This document shows positions 25,244 through 34,614 of a stretch of DNA of 64,000 nucleotides, piece after piece. A program made the translations under genes and the position numbers. The DNA lies in contig CP076745.1 in assembly GCA_019262145.1 (NCBI GenBank), positions 803,093 to 867,092 of the forward strand, given 5' to 3'. How positions within the stretch are numbered: position 1 is the stretch's first letter; the number at the start of each line of letters is the position of its first letter. Under the pieces are notes generated by a model. It did no database searches. It worked only from the letters and a program-made list of their open reading frames with translations, and was not told where the DNA came from. The stretch is from Candidatus Methanogranum gryphiswaldense (GTDB lineage: Archaea > Thermoplasmatota > Thermoplasmata > Methanomassiliicoccales > Methanomethylophilaceae).

Positions 25244-26596
25244 TCACTCCGTATCTTGGAGTTCGTCAAGGTCCATTCCGCCGAACTGTTTCATCATCTT
25301 CTTACGCATTTTACGGTCCTTACCGAAAGAACCCATCATCTTTTTGCTTTGATTATATTGCTTCAAAAGTTCACGAACATCATGTCCAGAAACACCTGAC
25401 CCAACAGCGATCCTATCGATCCGCTTTCCTTTTATGAGATTGGGTTCATCCTTTTCCTGTTTTGTCATTGAATCCATTATGACCTTGTATCTAGCTAATT
25501 TGGCCTGAGATGCCTCATAATCGATCTTATCATCCATGTTACTCATTCCAGGGATCATGGACATAACTTTTTGCAGAGGTCCCATCTTTGTAACGGCCTG
25601 CATTTGTTGATACATATCGGTCAATGAGAATCTTCCGGAAAGCATATTCTTAGCCACTTGTTCAAGTGCCTCATCCTCTCCAATCTCTTCTTTTGCAATC
25701 CTCACCAATGATGCCAGGTCGCCCATTCCGAGGAGTCTTGATATGAATCTGTCAGCATCGAATGGTTCTAGGTCGCGTATGTGCTCTCCCACTCCGATGA
25801 ACACTATTCTTGCTTTTGTCTTGGCAACTGCAGAGAGCGCACCTCCTCCTTTAGCAGTACCATCCATTTTAGTAAGTATGACACCCGTTACTCCCACCGC
25901 ATTATGGAATGCATCAGCTTGAGGACCCGCCTGCTGCCCTACTTGAGAATCCAAGACCAGTATCCTCTCACTAGGTTTGGCGATGTAGGCGATGTCTTTT
26001 ATCTCCTGGATTAGGTCTTCCTCCAGTGCGTGACGTCCGGATGTGTCAATTATCACTATTTTCTTATCCGAGAATTTTTTCATTCCACGTTCGACTATCT
26101 TCGCAGCATTCTTTTCTTCAGGTTCCCCATATACTTCTGCGTTTACCTTTTCCCCAAGTTGCTTGAGTTGGTCAAGAGCTGCAGGCCTGTATATATCGGC
26201 CCCGATAAGTCCAACGCTGAATCCTTTCTTGATAAAATAATTTGCTAATTTTCCAGTTGTGGTGGTCTTACCCTGTCCGTAAAGTCCTACCATCATGATG
26301 GTCTGAGGTTTAAGCGCCAATCCATCTCCGTTATCTAAAAGAGCGACAAGTTCTTCGTAGATTATCTTGGTAATATGGTCTTTGGGACTTCTTCCCGCTG
26401 GAGGTTCCTCATTCAGTGCACGGTTTTGTATTTTATTAGTTAATTCTAATACAAGCTGGACATTAACATCTGCTTGCAAAAGGGCACGCTGAAGTTCTCT
26501 GGTGATGTCTCTGACGAGATCGTCATCTACAACCGATGAACTGTTTACGCGTCCGATAACATCTCTGAGCGATTTTCCCAATCCTTCCAGTACCAT
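25244..26596 (-). CDS. srp54: Signal recognition particle 54 kDa protein
   Basis: A 450-residue SRP GTPase that binds signal sequences and the 7S RNA found at 3756-4068. The N domain is followed by the G domain with GLYGQGKTTTTGKLA (about 104-118), DTSGRHALEED and TKMDGTAKGGG. A Met-rich M domain forms the last 150 residues (MQAVTKMGPLQKVMSMIPGM). The TATA-like AATAAATAATATC (minus strand, 26620-26632) implies a leaderless start at 26596. First gene of a seven-gene operon ending with etfA. Confidence 0.97.
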   Translation of the reverse strand: MVLEGLGKSLRDVIGRVNSSSVVDDDLVRDITRELQRALLQADVNVQLVLELTNKIQNRALNEEPPAGRSPKDHITKIIYEELVALLDNGDGLALKPQTIMMVGLYGQGKTTTTGKLANYFIKKGFSVGLIGADIYRPAALDQLKQLGEKVNAEVYGEPEEKNAAKIVERGMKKFSDKKIVIIDTSGRHALEEDLIQEIKDIAYIAKPSERILVLDSQVGQQAGPQADAFHNAVGVTGVILTKMDGTAKGGGALSAVAKTKARIVFIGVGEHIRDLEPFDADRFISRLLGMGDLASLVRIAKEEIGEDEALEQVAKNMLSGRFSLTDMYQQMQAVTKMGPLQKVMSMIPGMSNMDDKIDYEASQAKLARYKVIMDSMTKQEKDEPNLIKGKRIDRIAVGSGVSGHDVRELLKQYNQSKKMMGSFGKDRKMRKKMMKQFGGMDLDELQDTE

Positions 26597-26643
26597 ACAA
26601 TCTACCTGTTATATGCTTGATATTATTTATTGGAATTGATTGG

Positions 26644-26735
26644 AAACCAGATGGTTTGAAAAGTACGGGAATCGGCCAGCCAGTCAGAAGGGATGGGATG
26701 CACTCTACAAAACTGACCTTTTCCCTGCATGACTG
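26644..26735 (-). ncRNA. Possible structured small RNA upstream of srp54
   Basis: The 181-base gap between copA and srp54 holds a GC-richer core. CAGTCA (26681-26686) pairs with TGACTG (26730-26735), AGGGA (26689-26693) with TCCCT (26722-26726), and AAACC (26644-26648) with GGTTT (26653-26657). A minus-strand TATA (TTTATATATACTG, 26745-26757) would start transcription at the outer stem. srp54 has its own closer TATA, so this looks like a separate short RNA rather than a leader. No known family is recognised. Confidence 0.35.
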
Positions 26736-26777
26736 ATTAGTTAGCAGTATATATAAATGTTTGTTAAAAAACAGGTA

Positions 26778-28991
26778 TCAATCTGTATAACAATCAGGTT
26801 TAAATCCTTTTAGTCTAAGGGAATTTAACACAACAGATATTGAAGAACAAGACATAGCAAGTGCGGCGATCATCGGCATTTCGGTAAAGGAAGACAATCC
26901 CAATAAGAACGGTAGGCCTGCAGCAATTGGTATACATACCACATTATAGCAGAAAGCAAAAAATAGATTCTGCCGTATGTTTCTTATTGTAGCTTTACCA
27001 ATAGCAAATGTGGCTGGTATGTTCCTCATATCATCATTCATTAGGATCACATCTGCTGAATCTATGGCGATATCTGTACCTGAGCCGATAGCGATCCCGA
27101 TGTCAGCCTGTATGAGTGCGGGAGAATCATTTATACCATCCCCGACCATGGCCACATCTGCACCTTTAGCTTGTATTTTTTTAACAATATTTATCTTATC
27201 TTCAGGTAATGCCTTGGATATTATATTCTCAATTCCGGTCTCTTTCGCAATCTTTTTTGCGGTAGAATCGGAATCACCCGTCACCATTGTTACATTTATG
27301 TTCATTTTTTTAAGATGAGATACTGCGCTGCGAGACGTTTTTCTTACAGGGTCCCCCATAGAAATGGACCCAACATATATTCCGTCTATTGCAACATATA
27401 TCTGGGTCATTCCTTCATCATTACTGATGTTATCGGAAAATTCTATTTTATTTTCCATTAGGAGTCTGTCATTACCAACGATCACATTTTTTCCCTTTAC
27501 AGTACAGATTATGCCCTTTCCTGTTACGGATGTAAATTCTTCAGGACGGTATATCTCCACAGATAGATCTTTTGCATAGGATATGACCGCCTTGCCCAAT
27601 GGATGCTCTGATACCGATTCAGCGGATGCAACATAGGCGATGAATTCTTTTTCATCAATATCTGTGATTATTCTTTCAACCTTAGGACTTCCTTCTGTGA
27701 GTGTTCCTGTCTTATCCAATATTATTTCAGAAATATTACCGGAACGTTCTAGTGTTGCAGCATCTTTAAAAAGAATTCCATATTCTGCGGCCCTTCCAGT
27801 ACCCACTGTTATCGCTAAAGGCGTAGCTAGACCTAATGCACAAGGGCACGAGATGACAAGTACAGATATCAGAATGACCAGTGAGAATTCCAGTCCTTTG
27901 CCTGCAAGCATCCATAATACGGCGGCTGCAACAGCAATTAGTATTACAACCGGAACAAAAATGGAAGCGACTTTGTCAGCGATCCTCGCAACAGGCGCTT
28001 TTGTACTTTGTGCATCTTTGATCATACGGACGATCTTGCTGAGCGCAGTATCTCCGCCTATGCGGGTAACTTCTGCTCTGAGAACGCCTGTTGAATTCGT
28101 GGTTCCGCTATAGACCTCATCTCCTATCGTCTTCTTGACGGGCATACTTTCACCAGTAAGCATTGATTCGTCGACGTGCGATAGTCCCTCGATGACTTTT
28201 CCATCTATAGGGATTCTATTTCCAGGCCTTATGACCGTTATGTCCCCGATATTCACTTCTTCTATTGGAATTGTGACTGTGTCCTTACCCCGTTCTATCT
28301 CAGCGGTCGGAGGTGCAAGATCCATCAGCCCTTTGACGGCATCATTAGTTCTGACCTTCGATCTGGATTCGAGATATTTACCTACTGATACCAGAGTTAT
28401 TATCATGGCTGCAGAATCAAAGAAAAGGGAATGCATTGCGGAGTCATTTCCCTGAAATATTGTAATGATGCTGTAAAGACTGTATATTATCGCTGCCAGA
28501 GTACCTAAGGCTATCAGAGTGTCCATTGTGGGATTTCCACGCAAAAGAGATGGAATGCCTCTGATGTAAAATCTTCTTCCAGAAAAAATCACTGGGATAC
28601 ACAATATCAATTGTATTATCGAATATAATTCCGCATTATCATGAAATGGAATATTCAGACCCAGCATAGGCCCCATGGCCATGATCATAAGGATTGCAGT
28701 AAAAACCACAGATATGGTCAGATCCCTTTTCAATGCAATGGATTCTTTCCTTTCCTTTTCCATTATGGTATCGTTATCGCCTTCCAGGACATCATATCCT
28801 GATTTACGTATAGCATCAGAGATGTATTCCGAAGATATTTTCTCGGGGTCGAATTCAACGAACACTGTATTCTCTGAGAAATTTGCATTTACGGATAGGA
28901 CGCCGTTCAATTTTCCTACCGTTCTTTCTATTTTTGCAGAACAGGAGGCACAGGACATGCCGCCGGTTCTTAAAATGATCTTTTCACTCAT
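26778..28991 (-). CDS. copA: Copper-translocating P-type ATPase
   Basis: A 737-residue P1B-ATPase exporting Cu(I). One N-terminal heavy-metal domain carries CASC (C14, C17). The membrane metal site is CPC in SCPCALGLATP (about 378-388), the phosphorylated Asp is in DKTGTLT (about 424-430), and GDGINDSPAL is near the hinge. About eight membrane segments are present. The start overlaps the stop of the upstream copper chaperone gene (ATGA). The CPC motif indicates the Cu/Ag class. Confidence 0.95.
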   Translation of the reverse strand: MSEKIILRTGGMSCASCSAKIERTVGKLNGVLSVNANFSENTVFVEFDPEKISSEYISDAIRKSGYDVLEGDNDTIMEKERKESIALKRDLTISVVFTAILMIMAMGPMLGLNIPFHDNAELYSIIQLILCIPVIFSGRRFYIRGIPSLLRGNPTMDTLIALGTLAAIIYSLYSIITIFQGNDSAMHSLFFDSAAMIITLVSVGKYLESRSKVRTNDAVKGLMDLAPPTAEIERGKDTVTIPIEEVNIGDITVIRPGNRIPIDGKVIEGLSHVDESMLTGESMPVKKTIGDEVYSGTTNSTGVLRAEVTRIGGDTALSKIVRMIKDAQSTKAPVARIADKVASIFVPVVILIAVAAAVLWMLAGKGLEFSLVILISVLVISCPCALGLATPLAITVGTGRAAEYGILFKDAATLERSGNISEIILDKTGTLTEGSPKVERIITDIDEKEFIAYVASAESVSEHPLGKAVISYAKDLSVEIYRPEEFTSVTGKGIICTVKGKNVIVGNDRLLMENKIEFSDNISNDEGMTQIYVAIDGIYVGSISMGDPVRKTSRSAVSHLKKMNINVTMVTGDSDSTAKKIAKETGIENIISKALPEDKINIVKKIQAKGADVAMVGDGINDSPALIQADIGIAIGSGTDIAIDSADVILMNDDMRNIPATFAIGKATIRNIRQNLFFAFCYNVVCIPIAAGLPFLLGLSSFTEMPMIAALAMSCSSISVVLNSLRLKGFKPDCYTD

Positions 28992-29209
28992 TTAAAAAGT
29001 CCGTGTTTGACCTTTGCCTTAAATCCAGCATTAAGAACGGCCATCATCAGATCTTCTTCTGAGGCCCCTTCATGCTCTACGGTCGCGGTACCTTTATTCA
29101 TGTTGACATCAACATTTTTAACACCTTTTACGGCGGACAAACCATCTTTGACCTTTTCAACACATGAATTGCACATCATTCCTTCGATCTTGAGAACGAT
29201 CTTACTCAT
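28988..29209 (-). CDS. Heavy-metal-associated domain protein (CopZ-like chaperone)
   Basis: A 73-residue ferredoxin-like HMA protein with the metal-binding loop GMMCNSCVEKV (C13, C16). It is the expected size for CopZ-type copper chaperones that hand Cu(I) to CopA, encoded directly downstream with a four-base overlap. Transcription probably starts from TATA at 29233-29243. Confidence 0.93.
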   Translation of the reverse strand: MSKIVLKIEGMMCNSCVEKVKDGLSAVKGVKNVDVNMNKGTATVEHEGASEEDLMMAVLNAGFKAKVKHGLFK

Positions 29210-29232
29210 GGTTAGGTAATCCTAAAACAGCT

Positions 29233-29243
29233 ATATAATCTTG
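29233..29243 (-). promoter_or_regulatory. TATA box of copper chaperone-ATPase operon
   Basis: GATTATATAGC on the minus strand lies about 25-30 bases before the chaperone ATG at 29209, giving a very short leader. Confidence 0.5.
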
Positions 29244-29284
29244 ACAATCACAAAAGTGGATATAAAAAAGAAAATCGTTTAAGT

Positions 29285-29300
29285 TCCCGCTTTCGCGGGA
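29285..29300. terminator. GC hairpin downstream of coiled-coil gene
   Basis: TCCCGC-TTTC-GCGGGA is a perfect 6-bp stem just past the stop of the minus-strand gene ending at 29313. Confidence 0.55.
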
Positions 29301-29312
29301 TAAATTGAAAGA

Positions 29313-30314
29313 TCACAAGTATCCAGATTTCTGGAGCATCATGAGGTCTTCGGTAGACAACTTGTCTCCGGATTTGAAGCGGTCAAAGATCTCCTTTGCC
29401 TCTTTCTTGGACTCGTTGTCGTATCTCTTCTTCTTAACGGCATTTTTCTTGTTTCTAATGCCTGCGACATCTTTGTCCATTTCATGAACAGATTTGATCT
29501 GTTCGATGTGTTTCCTGTGCTCCTCGTCTGCAGCCTGTTTGCATTCTATGAATTTCGCCTGAGCGGCATCTGCTTCTTTTCTAAGTGCATCTGCTTCTTC
29601 GTAGAGTTTCAACATCTTGTCGTGGGCTGTCTGTGCAGCCTCTGCGAACTCAGATACCTGGTGGTGACAAGCTTCCGCCTGTACTTTGGCATCCCTAAGT
29701 TGCTGAATGATCTCTTTGACTTCTCCGCTCTGCTCGAGGGTCTTTTCTTTTTCCTCGATCTGACGTGCAATAACAGAGATCTGTTTAACGATCTCGTTCT
29801 CTTTGTCCTTTCCAAGTGATTTTGTCTGCTGGGTATATTCCAGGTCTTGGAGTTGTTTTTTGAGCTGTTTTACAGATACTTCGCCCTTGTCCTCTGCGGA
29901 CTTCTCGGGTCTAAGTGCAGAGATCTGTTCCTTGAGTGCAGATACTTTCTGATTCCACTCATCCCTTACAACTTTCGTTTCTCTTACTTTCTGATTGAAA
30001 GAGTCACGTTCTTCTCTGCATTTTCCTGCCTCATCAACCAATTCACGGACTTTTCCGTTGAGGGTGTCCCTCTTGGCTTTCCATTCTTTGGTCTGAGTGT
30101 TGAGCTCGTCCCTAAGGCGCCTGTGTTTCTCAGCGTCGTTGTTCACGATGCTGCGTTTTTGCTCAATTTCCTCCAGGTTCTCTGGGGAAACTTCTGTCTC
30201 CACAGTTTCCTCGACCTGTGCGTCCTGTTCTGTAAGAACCTCAGCTGCCTTATCGGCAACCTGTTGTTGCTCTTCCGAATCAATCTGCTGTACTTCCTCC
30301 ACAAACTTTTCCAT
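29313..30314 (-). CDS. Long coiled-coil protein (COG1340-like)
   Basis: A 333-residue, highly charged protein that is almost entirely coiled coil from residue 40 to 290, built on Glu/Lys heptads (RELVDEAGKCREERDSFNQK, AHDKMLKLYEEADALRKEAD). The C-terminal segment DRFKSGDKLSTEDLMMLQKSGY is typical of a widespread archaeal coiled-coil family (COG1340) that lacks a firm function. The ATG at 30314 follows GAGTGAT and is preferred to an in-frame GTG three codons upstream. The TATA is at about 30391-30398. Confidence 0.83.
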   Translation of the reverse strand: MEKFVEEVQQIDSEEQQQVADKAAEVLTEQDAQVEETVETEVSPENLEEIEQKRSIVNNDAEKHRRLRDELNTQTKEWKAKRDTLNGKVRELVDEAGKCREERDSFNQKVRETKVVRDEWNQKVSALKEQISALRPEKSAEDKGEVSVKQLKKQLQDLEYTQQTKSLGKDKENEIVKQISVIARQIEEKEKTLEQSGEVKEIIQQLRDAKVQAEACHHQVSEFAEAAQTAHDKMLKLYEEADALRKEADAAQAKFIECKQAADEEHRKHIEQIKSVHEMDKDVAGIRNKKNAVKKKRYDNESKKEAKEIFDRFKSGDKLSTEDLMMLQKSGYL

Positions 30315-30569
30315 AAAAATCACTCAATTGTTCGAACTGGCCATAATCGAAAGCATGGCCCACTTTTCGATTCCCTCTATATGGAGACCATTTATAAGGA
30401 TTTCTACTTAAAACATTTTTTACATTGATATTCTTGAACCAAGGATAATTTGAAACCCTAAAGTTGTGTCATTGGTCGAAGTTATTTTGTTGATTCTAGC
30501 TCAATATCTTTATTTCGGCTAAAAGCATATTGGTTGTAATCGTACGATTTAGGTCAAACCTTCATCAAC

Positions 30570-30579
30570 TTATAAATAC
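30570..30579 (+). promoter_or_regulatory. TATA box of purB
   Basis: TTATAAATAC lies about 30-37 bases before the purB ATG, giving a leader of only a few bases. Confidence 0.55.
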
Positions 30580-30606
30580 CGTAATTCAATCCAACAGTCG
30601 ATCCAA

Positions 30607-31974
30607 ATGAATGACAATATCTGTCCCCTCGATTACAGGTACGGCCGTAAGGAGATGAAGTCCATCTTCACAGAGAAGGCACGCATCCAGTACCAAATGA
30701 ATGTAGAGGCCGCATTGGCCAGAGCCCATGCTTCCATTGGAACGATCTCCAAAGAAGATGCTGATGAGATAGGACGTGTCTCAAGTCTGGATGTTGTCAA
30801 TGTTGAAAGGATCAAAGAGATCGAGAAGGAGACCAATCACGACCTCATGGCCATGGTCAAGGCAATGACCGAGCAGTGCAGAGGAGATGCAGGTAAATAT
30901 GTGCATCTCGGAGCAACATCTAACGATATTGTTGATACTGCCACTGCACAGCAGATAAAAGCTGCGTTGAAGATAATAATGGATGACGTTGATGAGCTGC
31001 TGTACACTTTCGCTAAGGTCGCTAAAAGGGAAAGGGATACCCTTGAGATTGGAAGAACACACGCACAATACGCAATTCCCATAACGTTTGGATTCAAGGT
31101 TTCAGGTTACATTGCAGAAATGCTTAGGCACAGAGAAAGATTGATCGAAATCATGCCGAGAGCCTGTGCTGGTAAAATGGCAGGTGCTGTCGGTACAGGG
31201 GCAGCATTGGGTAAGAATTTCCAAAAAATACAGATCTCCGTCATGAGAGACCTCGAATTGACATATGAGCCTGCTGCCACACAAGTAGTTGGACGTGACA
31301 GGTACACAGAATTGATATGCCTGATGGCAAATATTGCCACGTCCCTCGAAAGATATGGAACAGAGGTAAGGAACCTTCAAAGATCCGAAATCAAAGAGGT
31401 CGAAGAAGCATTTGATGCTGCCAAACAAGTCGGAAGTTCAACGATGGCCCAAAAAAGGAACCCCATCAACTCAGAGAATATATGTGGTCTTGCAAGGGTC
31501 TTAAGGGGATTCCTAATACCCACATTCGAGAATCAGGTCCTCTGGCACGAGAGAGATCTGTCCAATTCATCTGCTGAAAGATTCACGATACCTCATTCAT
31601 TCATATTGTTGGATCAAATCCTATACAAGACGAACTGGGTTTGGAACGGACTCGAGATCCACAGAGACAGAATGCTGAAGAACATCGAGGCTTCGCAAGG
31701 ACTTGTAATGGCTGAACCAATAATGATGAAACTTACGGAGAAAGGCATCGGAAGACAAGATGCACACGAAATGGTCCGCGAGGCATCCATGGTGGCCGTA
31801 GATAAGGACCTCCATCTGAGAGAGGCTCTCATGCAGAGAGAAGATATCAGAAAATATCTAACGGAGAAGGAGATTATCGATCTTATGAACGCTGCGAACT
31901 ATGTTGGCGCATCAAAGGAGATCACAGACAAGATGGTATCCGCAGTTGAGGATGCACTCGGGAAGAAGGTGTGA
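30607..31974 (+). CDS. purB: Adenylosuccinate lyase
   Basis: A 455-residue fumarase-superfamily lyase that acts twice in purine synthesis, releasing fumarate from SAICAR and from adenylosuccinate. The superfamily signature GSSTMAQKRNPINSE (about 277-291) carries the catalytic serine loop, and HLGATSNDIVDT (about 99-110) and GRTHAQYAIPI (about 148-158) hold active-site histidines. A small membrane-protein gene follows two bases after the stop. Confidence 0.95.
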   Translation: MNDNICPLDYRYGRKEMKSIFTEKARIQYQMNVEAALARAHASIGTISKEDADEIGRVSSLDVVNVERIKEIEKETNHDLMAMVKAMTEQCRGDAGKYVHLGATSNDIVDTATAQQIKAALKIIMDDVDELLYTFAKVAKRERDTLEIGRTHAQYAIPITFGFKVSGYIAEMLRHRERLIEIMPRACAGKMAGAVGTGAALGKNFQKIQISVMRDLELTYEPAATQVVGRDRYTELICLMANIATSLERYGTEVRNLQRSEIKEVEEAFDAAKQVGSSTMAQKRNPINSENICGLARVLRGFLIPTFENQVLWHERDLSNSSAERFTIPHSFILLDQILYKTNWVWNGLEIHRDRMLKNIEASQGLVMAEPIMMKLTEKGIGRQDAHEMVREASMVAVDKDLHLREALMQREDIRKYLTEKEIIDLMNAANYVGASKEITDKMVSAVEDALGKKV

Positions 31975-31976
31975 AT

Positions 31977-32171
31977 ATGGAAATGTCACCTCAAAAAAGA
32001 GTACGTGTTAGACAAGGAGCCATACTTGGACTTGTAGTGGGAGTTTTTATCTTCATTTTCTTTTTCTTGGTTGCTGGCAAAGTGTTCTATCTTATTTTCA
32101 TACCGCTCGCATGTGCAATGGGTGCCGCCGTCCAGTATGTCAAAGACGATACAACCGACGATGACGATTAA
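31977..32171 (+). CDS. Small two-helix membrane protein
   Basis: A 64-residue protein starting MEMSPQKRVRVRQ, with two membrane segments separated by a short turn (LVVGVFIFIFFFLVAGKVFY, LIFIPLACAMGAAVQYV) and an acidic tail DDTTDDDD. AAGGTG just before the ATG acts as ribosome-binding site. It is probably co-transcribed with purB, but no functional link is evident. Function unknown. Confidence 0.65.
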   Translation: MEMSPQKRVRVRQGAILGLVVGVFIFIFFFLVAGKVFYLIFIPLACAMGAAVQYVKDDTTDDDD

Positions 32172-32196
32172 GTACTGTTTTAAAATAATGAAATGG

Positions 32197-32216
32197 TGCG
32201 GGGGCGATTCCCCGCA
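32197..32216. terminator. GC hairpin after purB operon
   Basis: A 7-bp stem TGCGGGG/CCCCGCA with a 6-base loop lies between the convergent genes ending at 32171 and 32227. Confidence 0.55.
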
Positions 32217-32226
32217 TCAATTGGCT

Positions 32227-32625
32227 TCAGATCTTTTTTCCTGCATTGGGCCCAGGCGTCACATAGAAAATATCTGTGACCTTCAGCTTTAAAAGATTCT
32301 TTGCGGGATATGTCTCCTTTTTTGCATGTGCGAATGCAACGGCTTCCTCATAGTCCTTTCCAGAATTCTCAACAGCCACTTTACATTTGATCTGATAGCC
32401 ATTAGGGAATTCAGGATTCCATACATAAAATGAGGCGAAAGGGTTCTCTTTAACATTCGCAAGGGTCTTGTTCATGTAGTTATCTACGATCCAAATTGTT
32501 TCGTCATCTTTTACGATAAGCATCCCTACCGGGGCGACGTTTGGTATTCCTGATTTAGATGCAGTTGCAAGGGCGAAGGGCTTGGTCTTCGACAATACTT
32601 CTTTGACTTCTGTTGTCATCTTCAT
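32227..32625 (-). CDS. Pyridoxamine 5'-phosphate oxidase-like flavin protein
   Basis: A 132-residue split-barrel flavin-binding protein (PPOX superfamily) with KPFALATASKSGIPNVAPVG (about 15-34) and IVDNYMNKTLANVKENP. Small archaeal members bind FMN, and their reactions are mostly unknown. An open frame continues upstream to 32706, but residues before MKMTTEVKEVL do not look like the family. A TATA-like TTTATATTC about 30 bases upstream supports the shorter start. Confidence 0.78.
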   Translation of the reverse strand: MKMTTEVKEVLSKTKPFALATASKSGIPNVAPVGMLIVKDDETIWIVDNYMNKTLANVKENPFASFYVWNPEFPNGYQIKCKVAVENSGKDYEEAVAFAHAKKETYPAKNLLKLKVTDIFYVTPGPNAGKKI

Positions 32626-32769
32626 GATTATCATGTCGGAATTGGATTGTTGAATATAAACCATATTCGTATCATGCGTTTGTTTAATGTTTGAATTCAA
32701 AAACAAATATTTTCTCTTTCAACAAGTTTATATCCTTTCTTTTATTCAGCACATCAGCCGGAAAAAAAT

Positions 32770-32844
32770 GGGCAAGTAGATTAGCCCGGTTAGATCGCAT
32801 CGTTCGCAACGATGAGGCCGCGTGTTCGAATCACGCCTTGTCCA
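32770..32844 (+). tRNA. tRNA-Ala (CGC)
   Basis: The cloverleaf is complete: acceptor GGGCAAG/CTTGTCC with discriminator A, anticodon stem CATCG/CGATG with loop TTCGCAA, and T-arm GCGTG-TTCGAAT-CACGC. The anticodon is CGC, reading GCG. The third acceptor pair is G3-U70, the identity element for alanyl-tRNA synthetase, which confirms alanine. The 3' CCA is not encoded. A TATA-like TTTATATCC lies near 32725. Confidence 0.95.
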
Positions 32845-33025
32845 CTAAATCTTTCTTACTACCTCCCTTTAATTTGTTTTTTAAGACTAATTATGGAAAA
32901 TATGTGATTTTATTCGATTTATTTCATTATGTCACATCTTTAATCGCATAGGAGAATGTTATACCCAATTCATTTTCATTTGAAGTAACATCCATATAGT
33001 CCTTTATATTCCGTGAAACAAACCC

Positions 33026-33586
33026 ATGGACCTACTGACCATATTCCTGATAGCCATCGGCGTTTCAATGGATGCCTTCGCAGTAGCTTTGTGCAAGGGA
33101 CTTGCTGTAAAGAAAGTAACCCTTAGAGACGCATTGATCGTAGGTATCTGGTTTGGTGGGTTTCAAGCATTGATGCCGCTTATTGGATATCTTCTTGGAA
33201 CACAATTCCAAGAAAGCATCAGTTCTATCGACCATTGGATCGCGTTCATTCTTTTGAGTTTGATCGGTGCGAATATGATCAGAGAGGCTTTGGCCGATGA
33301 TGAGGATGGCATCAATAGTTCTCTTGGTTTCAAAATAATGTTGCCCTTAGCTTTGGCTACAAGTATTGATGCACTCGCCATAGGCATATCGTTCGCATTT
33401 TTGAACATAGATATTGTACCAGCAATAATCATCATAGGAATAACTACAGCCTTTATAGCTGCGATCGGCATGTTCATTGGCGGTTCGTTCGGAGCCAAAT
33501 ATAGATCGAAAGCAGAACTCATCGGCGGAGCAATACTCATAATATTGGGATTCGAAATATTACTGGAACACCTAGGTATCATTTGA
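33026..33586 (+). CDS. mntP: Manganese efflux pump MntP
   Basis: A 186-residue protein of six membrane segments with the two-fold repeated MntP pattern: [19 protein letters not shown] (about 12-30) and [19 protein letters not shown] in the second half (about 111-129). Each carries a conserved Asp. The family exports Mn(II). No metal-sensing riboswitch is seen upstream. An AT-rich promoter (CATATAG, about 30 bases before the ATG) suggests a nearly leaderless mRNA. Confidence 0.93.
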   Translation: MDLLTIFLIAIGVSMDAFAVALCKGLAVKKVTLRDALIVGIWFGGFQALMPLIGYLLGTQFQESISSIDHWIAFILLSLIGANMIREALADDEDGINSSLGFKIMLPLALATSIDALAIGISFAFLNIDIVPAIIIIGITTAFIAAIGMFIGGSFGAKYRSKAELIGGAILIILGFEILLEHLGII

Positions 33587-33698
33587 ATTATAATTGATCG
33601 ATCCAATTGTAATTATTATTGTAATATTGAGTTTTTTATTATTAGTTCAAGACAAAGGATATTTATCTAATCTGGATGATATATCCAATAGATATTAC

Positions 33699-34538
33699 AT
33701 GATAGTGAAAGACAAGGCCATACTCGTTGTCAGTTTCGGAACCAGTTATAATGAAAATCGTAAAAAAACAATTGGATCGATCGAATCATCAATTACTAAA
33801 AAATATCCAGATTGGGAAATTAGACGTGCGTTCACAAGCAAGATGATCATCGAGAAGCTTGCAAAACGTGACAATGAGAAAATCGATTACATAACCAATG
33901 CCATGGAAAGACTTATTTCAGATAAAGTCAAAACTGTGATCATTCAGCCTACACACATAATGAACGGTATGGAATATGACGACATAGTTAGGGCAGTATC
34001 TGGATATGTGAGGGCTTTTGATACGGTTTTGATAGGTAAACCACTGCTTACTACAGAAAGAGATTATGATAATACTGTCAAAGCAATAGAATCCACACAC
34101 ATAAAAGAAGCAAAGAATATTGCTGGTGACAGAGCAGCGATAATCTTGATGGGGCATGGTACAGAACATTATGCAAACGCCACTTACAGTCAGTTACATC
34201 TCAAACTTCAGATAGCAGGTCATACGAACATATATGTGACCACTGTTGAGGGATTTCCAACATTTGATGATACGATATTGCTGATAGAAGGAAAAGGTTA
34301 CAGGAATGTTGTTCTCTTTCCGTTCATGTTGGTTGCTGGTGATCACGCCAATAATGACATGGCTGGTGATGATGAAAATTCACTTAAATCCCTACTTGAG
34401 AAAAAAGGATATGATGTCCACTGCGTAGTAAAAGGTCTGGGGGAATATAAGGAATTCATAGATCTGTTCATGGTTCATATTGATGACATGGTAGAAAAAT
34501 CCACCAAAGCTTCAACAATGTGTAAATTAAACATTTAA
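33699..34538 (+). CDS. cbiK: Anaerobic cobaltochelatase (CbiK type)
   Basis: A 279-residue class II chelatase that inserts Co(II) into sirohydrochlorin early in anaerobic cobamide synthesis. Recognised by ILVVSFGTSYNENRKKTI at the start, the metal-site segments MGHGTEHYANATYSQL (about 150-165) and FMLVAGDHANNDMAGDDENS (about 211-230). The ATG at 33699 is chosen because residues upstream of it form an unrelated hydrophobic stretch. Stand-alone here; it may supply corrinoid for the methyltransferases of methylotrophic methanogenesis. Confidence 0.9.
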   Translation: MIVKDKAILVVSFGTSYNENRKKTIGSIESSITKKYPDWEIRRAFTSKMIIEKLAKRDNEKIDYITNAMERLISDKVKTVIIQPTHIMNGMEYDDIVRAVSGYVRAFDTVLIGKPLLTTERDYDNTVKAIESTHIKEAKNIAGDRAAIILMGHGTEHYANATYSQLHLKLQIAGHTNIYVTTVEGFPTFDDTILLIEGKGYRNVVLFPFMLVAGDHANNDMAGDDENSLKSLLEKKGYDVHCVVKGLGEYKEFIDLFMVHIDDMVEKSTKASTMCKLNI

Positions 34539-34614
34539 GATGAGCGATAACCAGACTCAATTAAATGATTTCATCAAGAACAATTAATTATAATGTAGAC
34601 GTAAATACTATATT

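Noticed and set aside
5841-26700. Possible homology between the two candidate RNAs (both contain GCCAGCC followed by AAGGG and GATGGG)
   Set aside because: The match is short, the spacing differs and the best promoter evidence puts them on opposite strands; likely chance without an alignment test.
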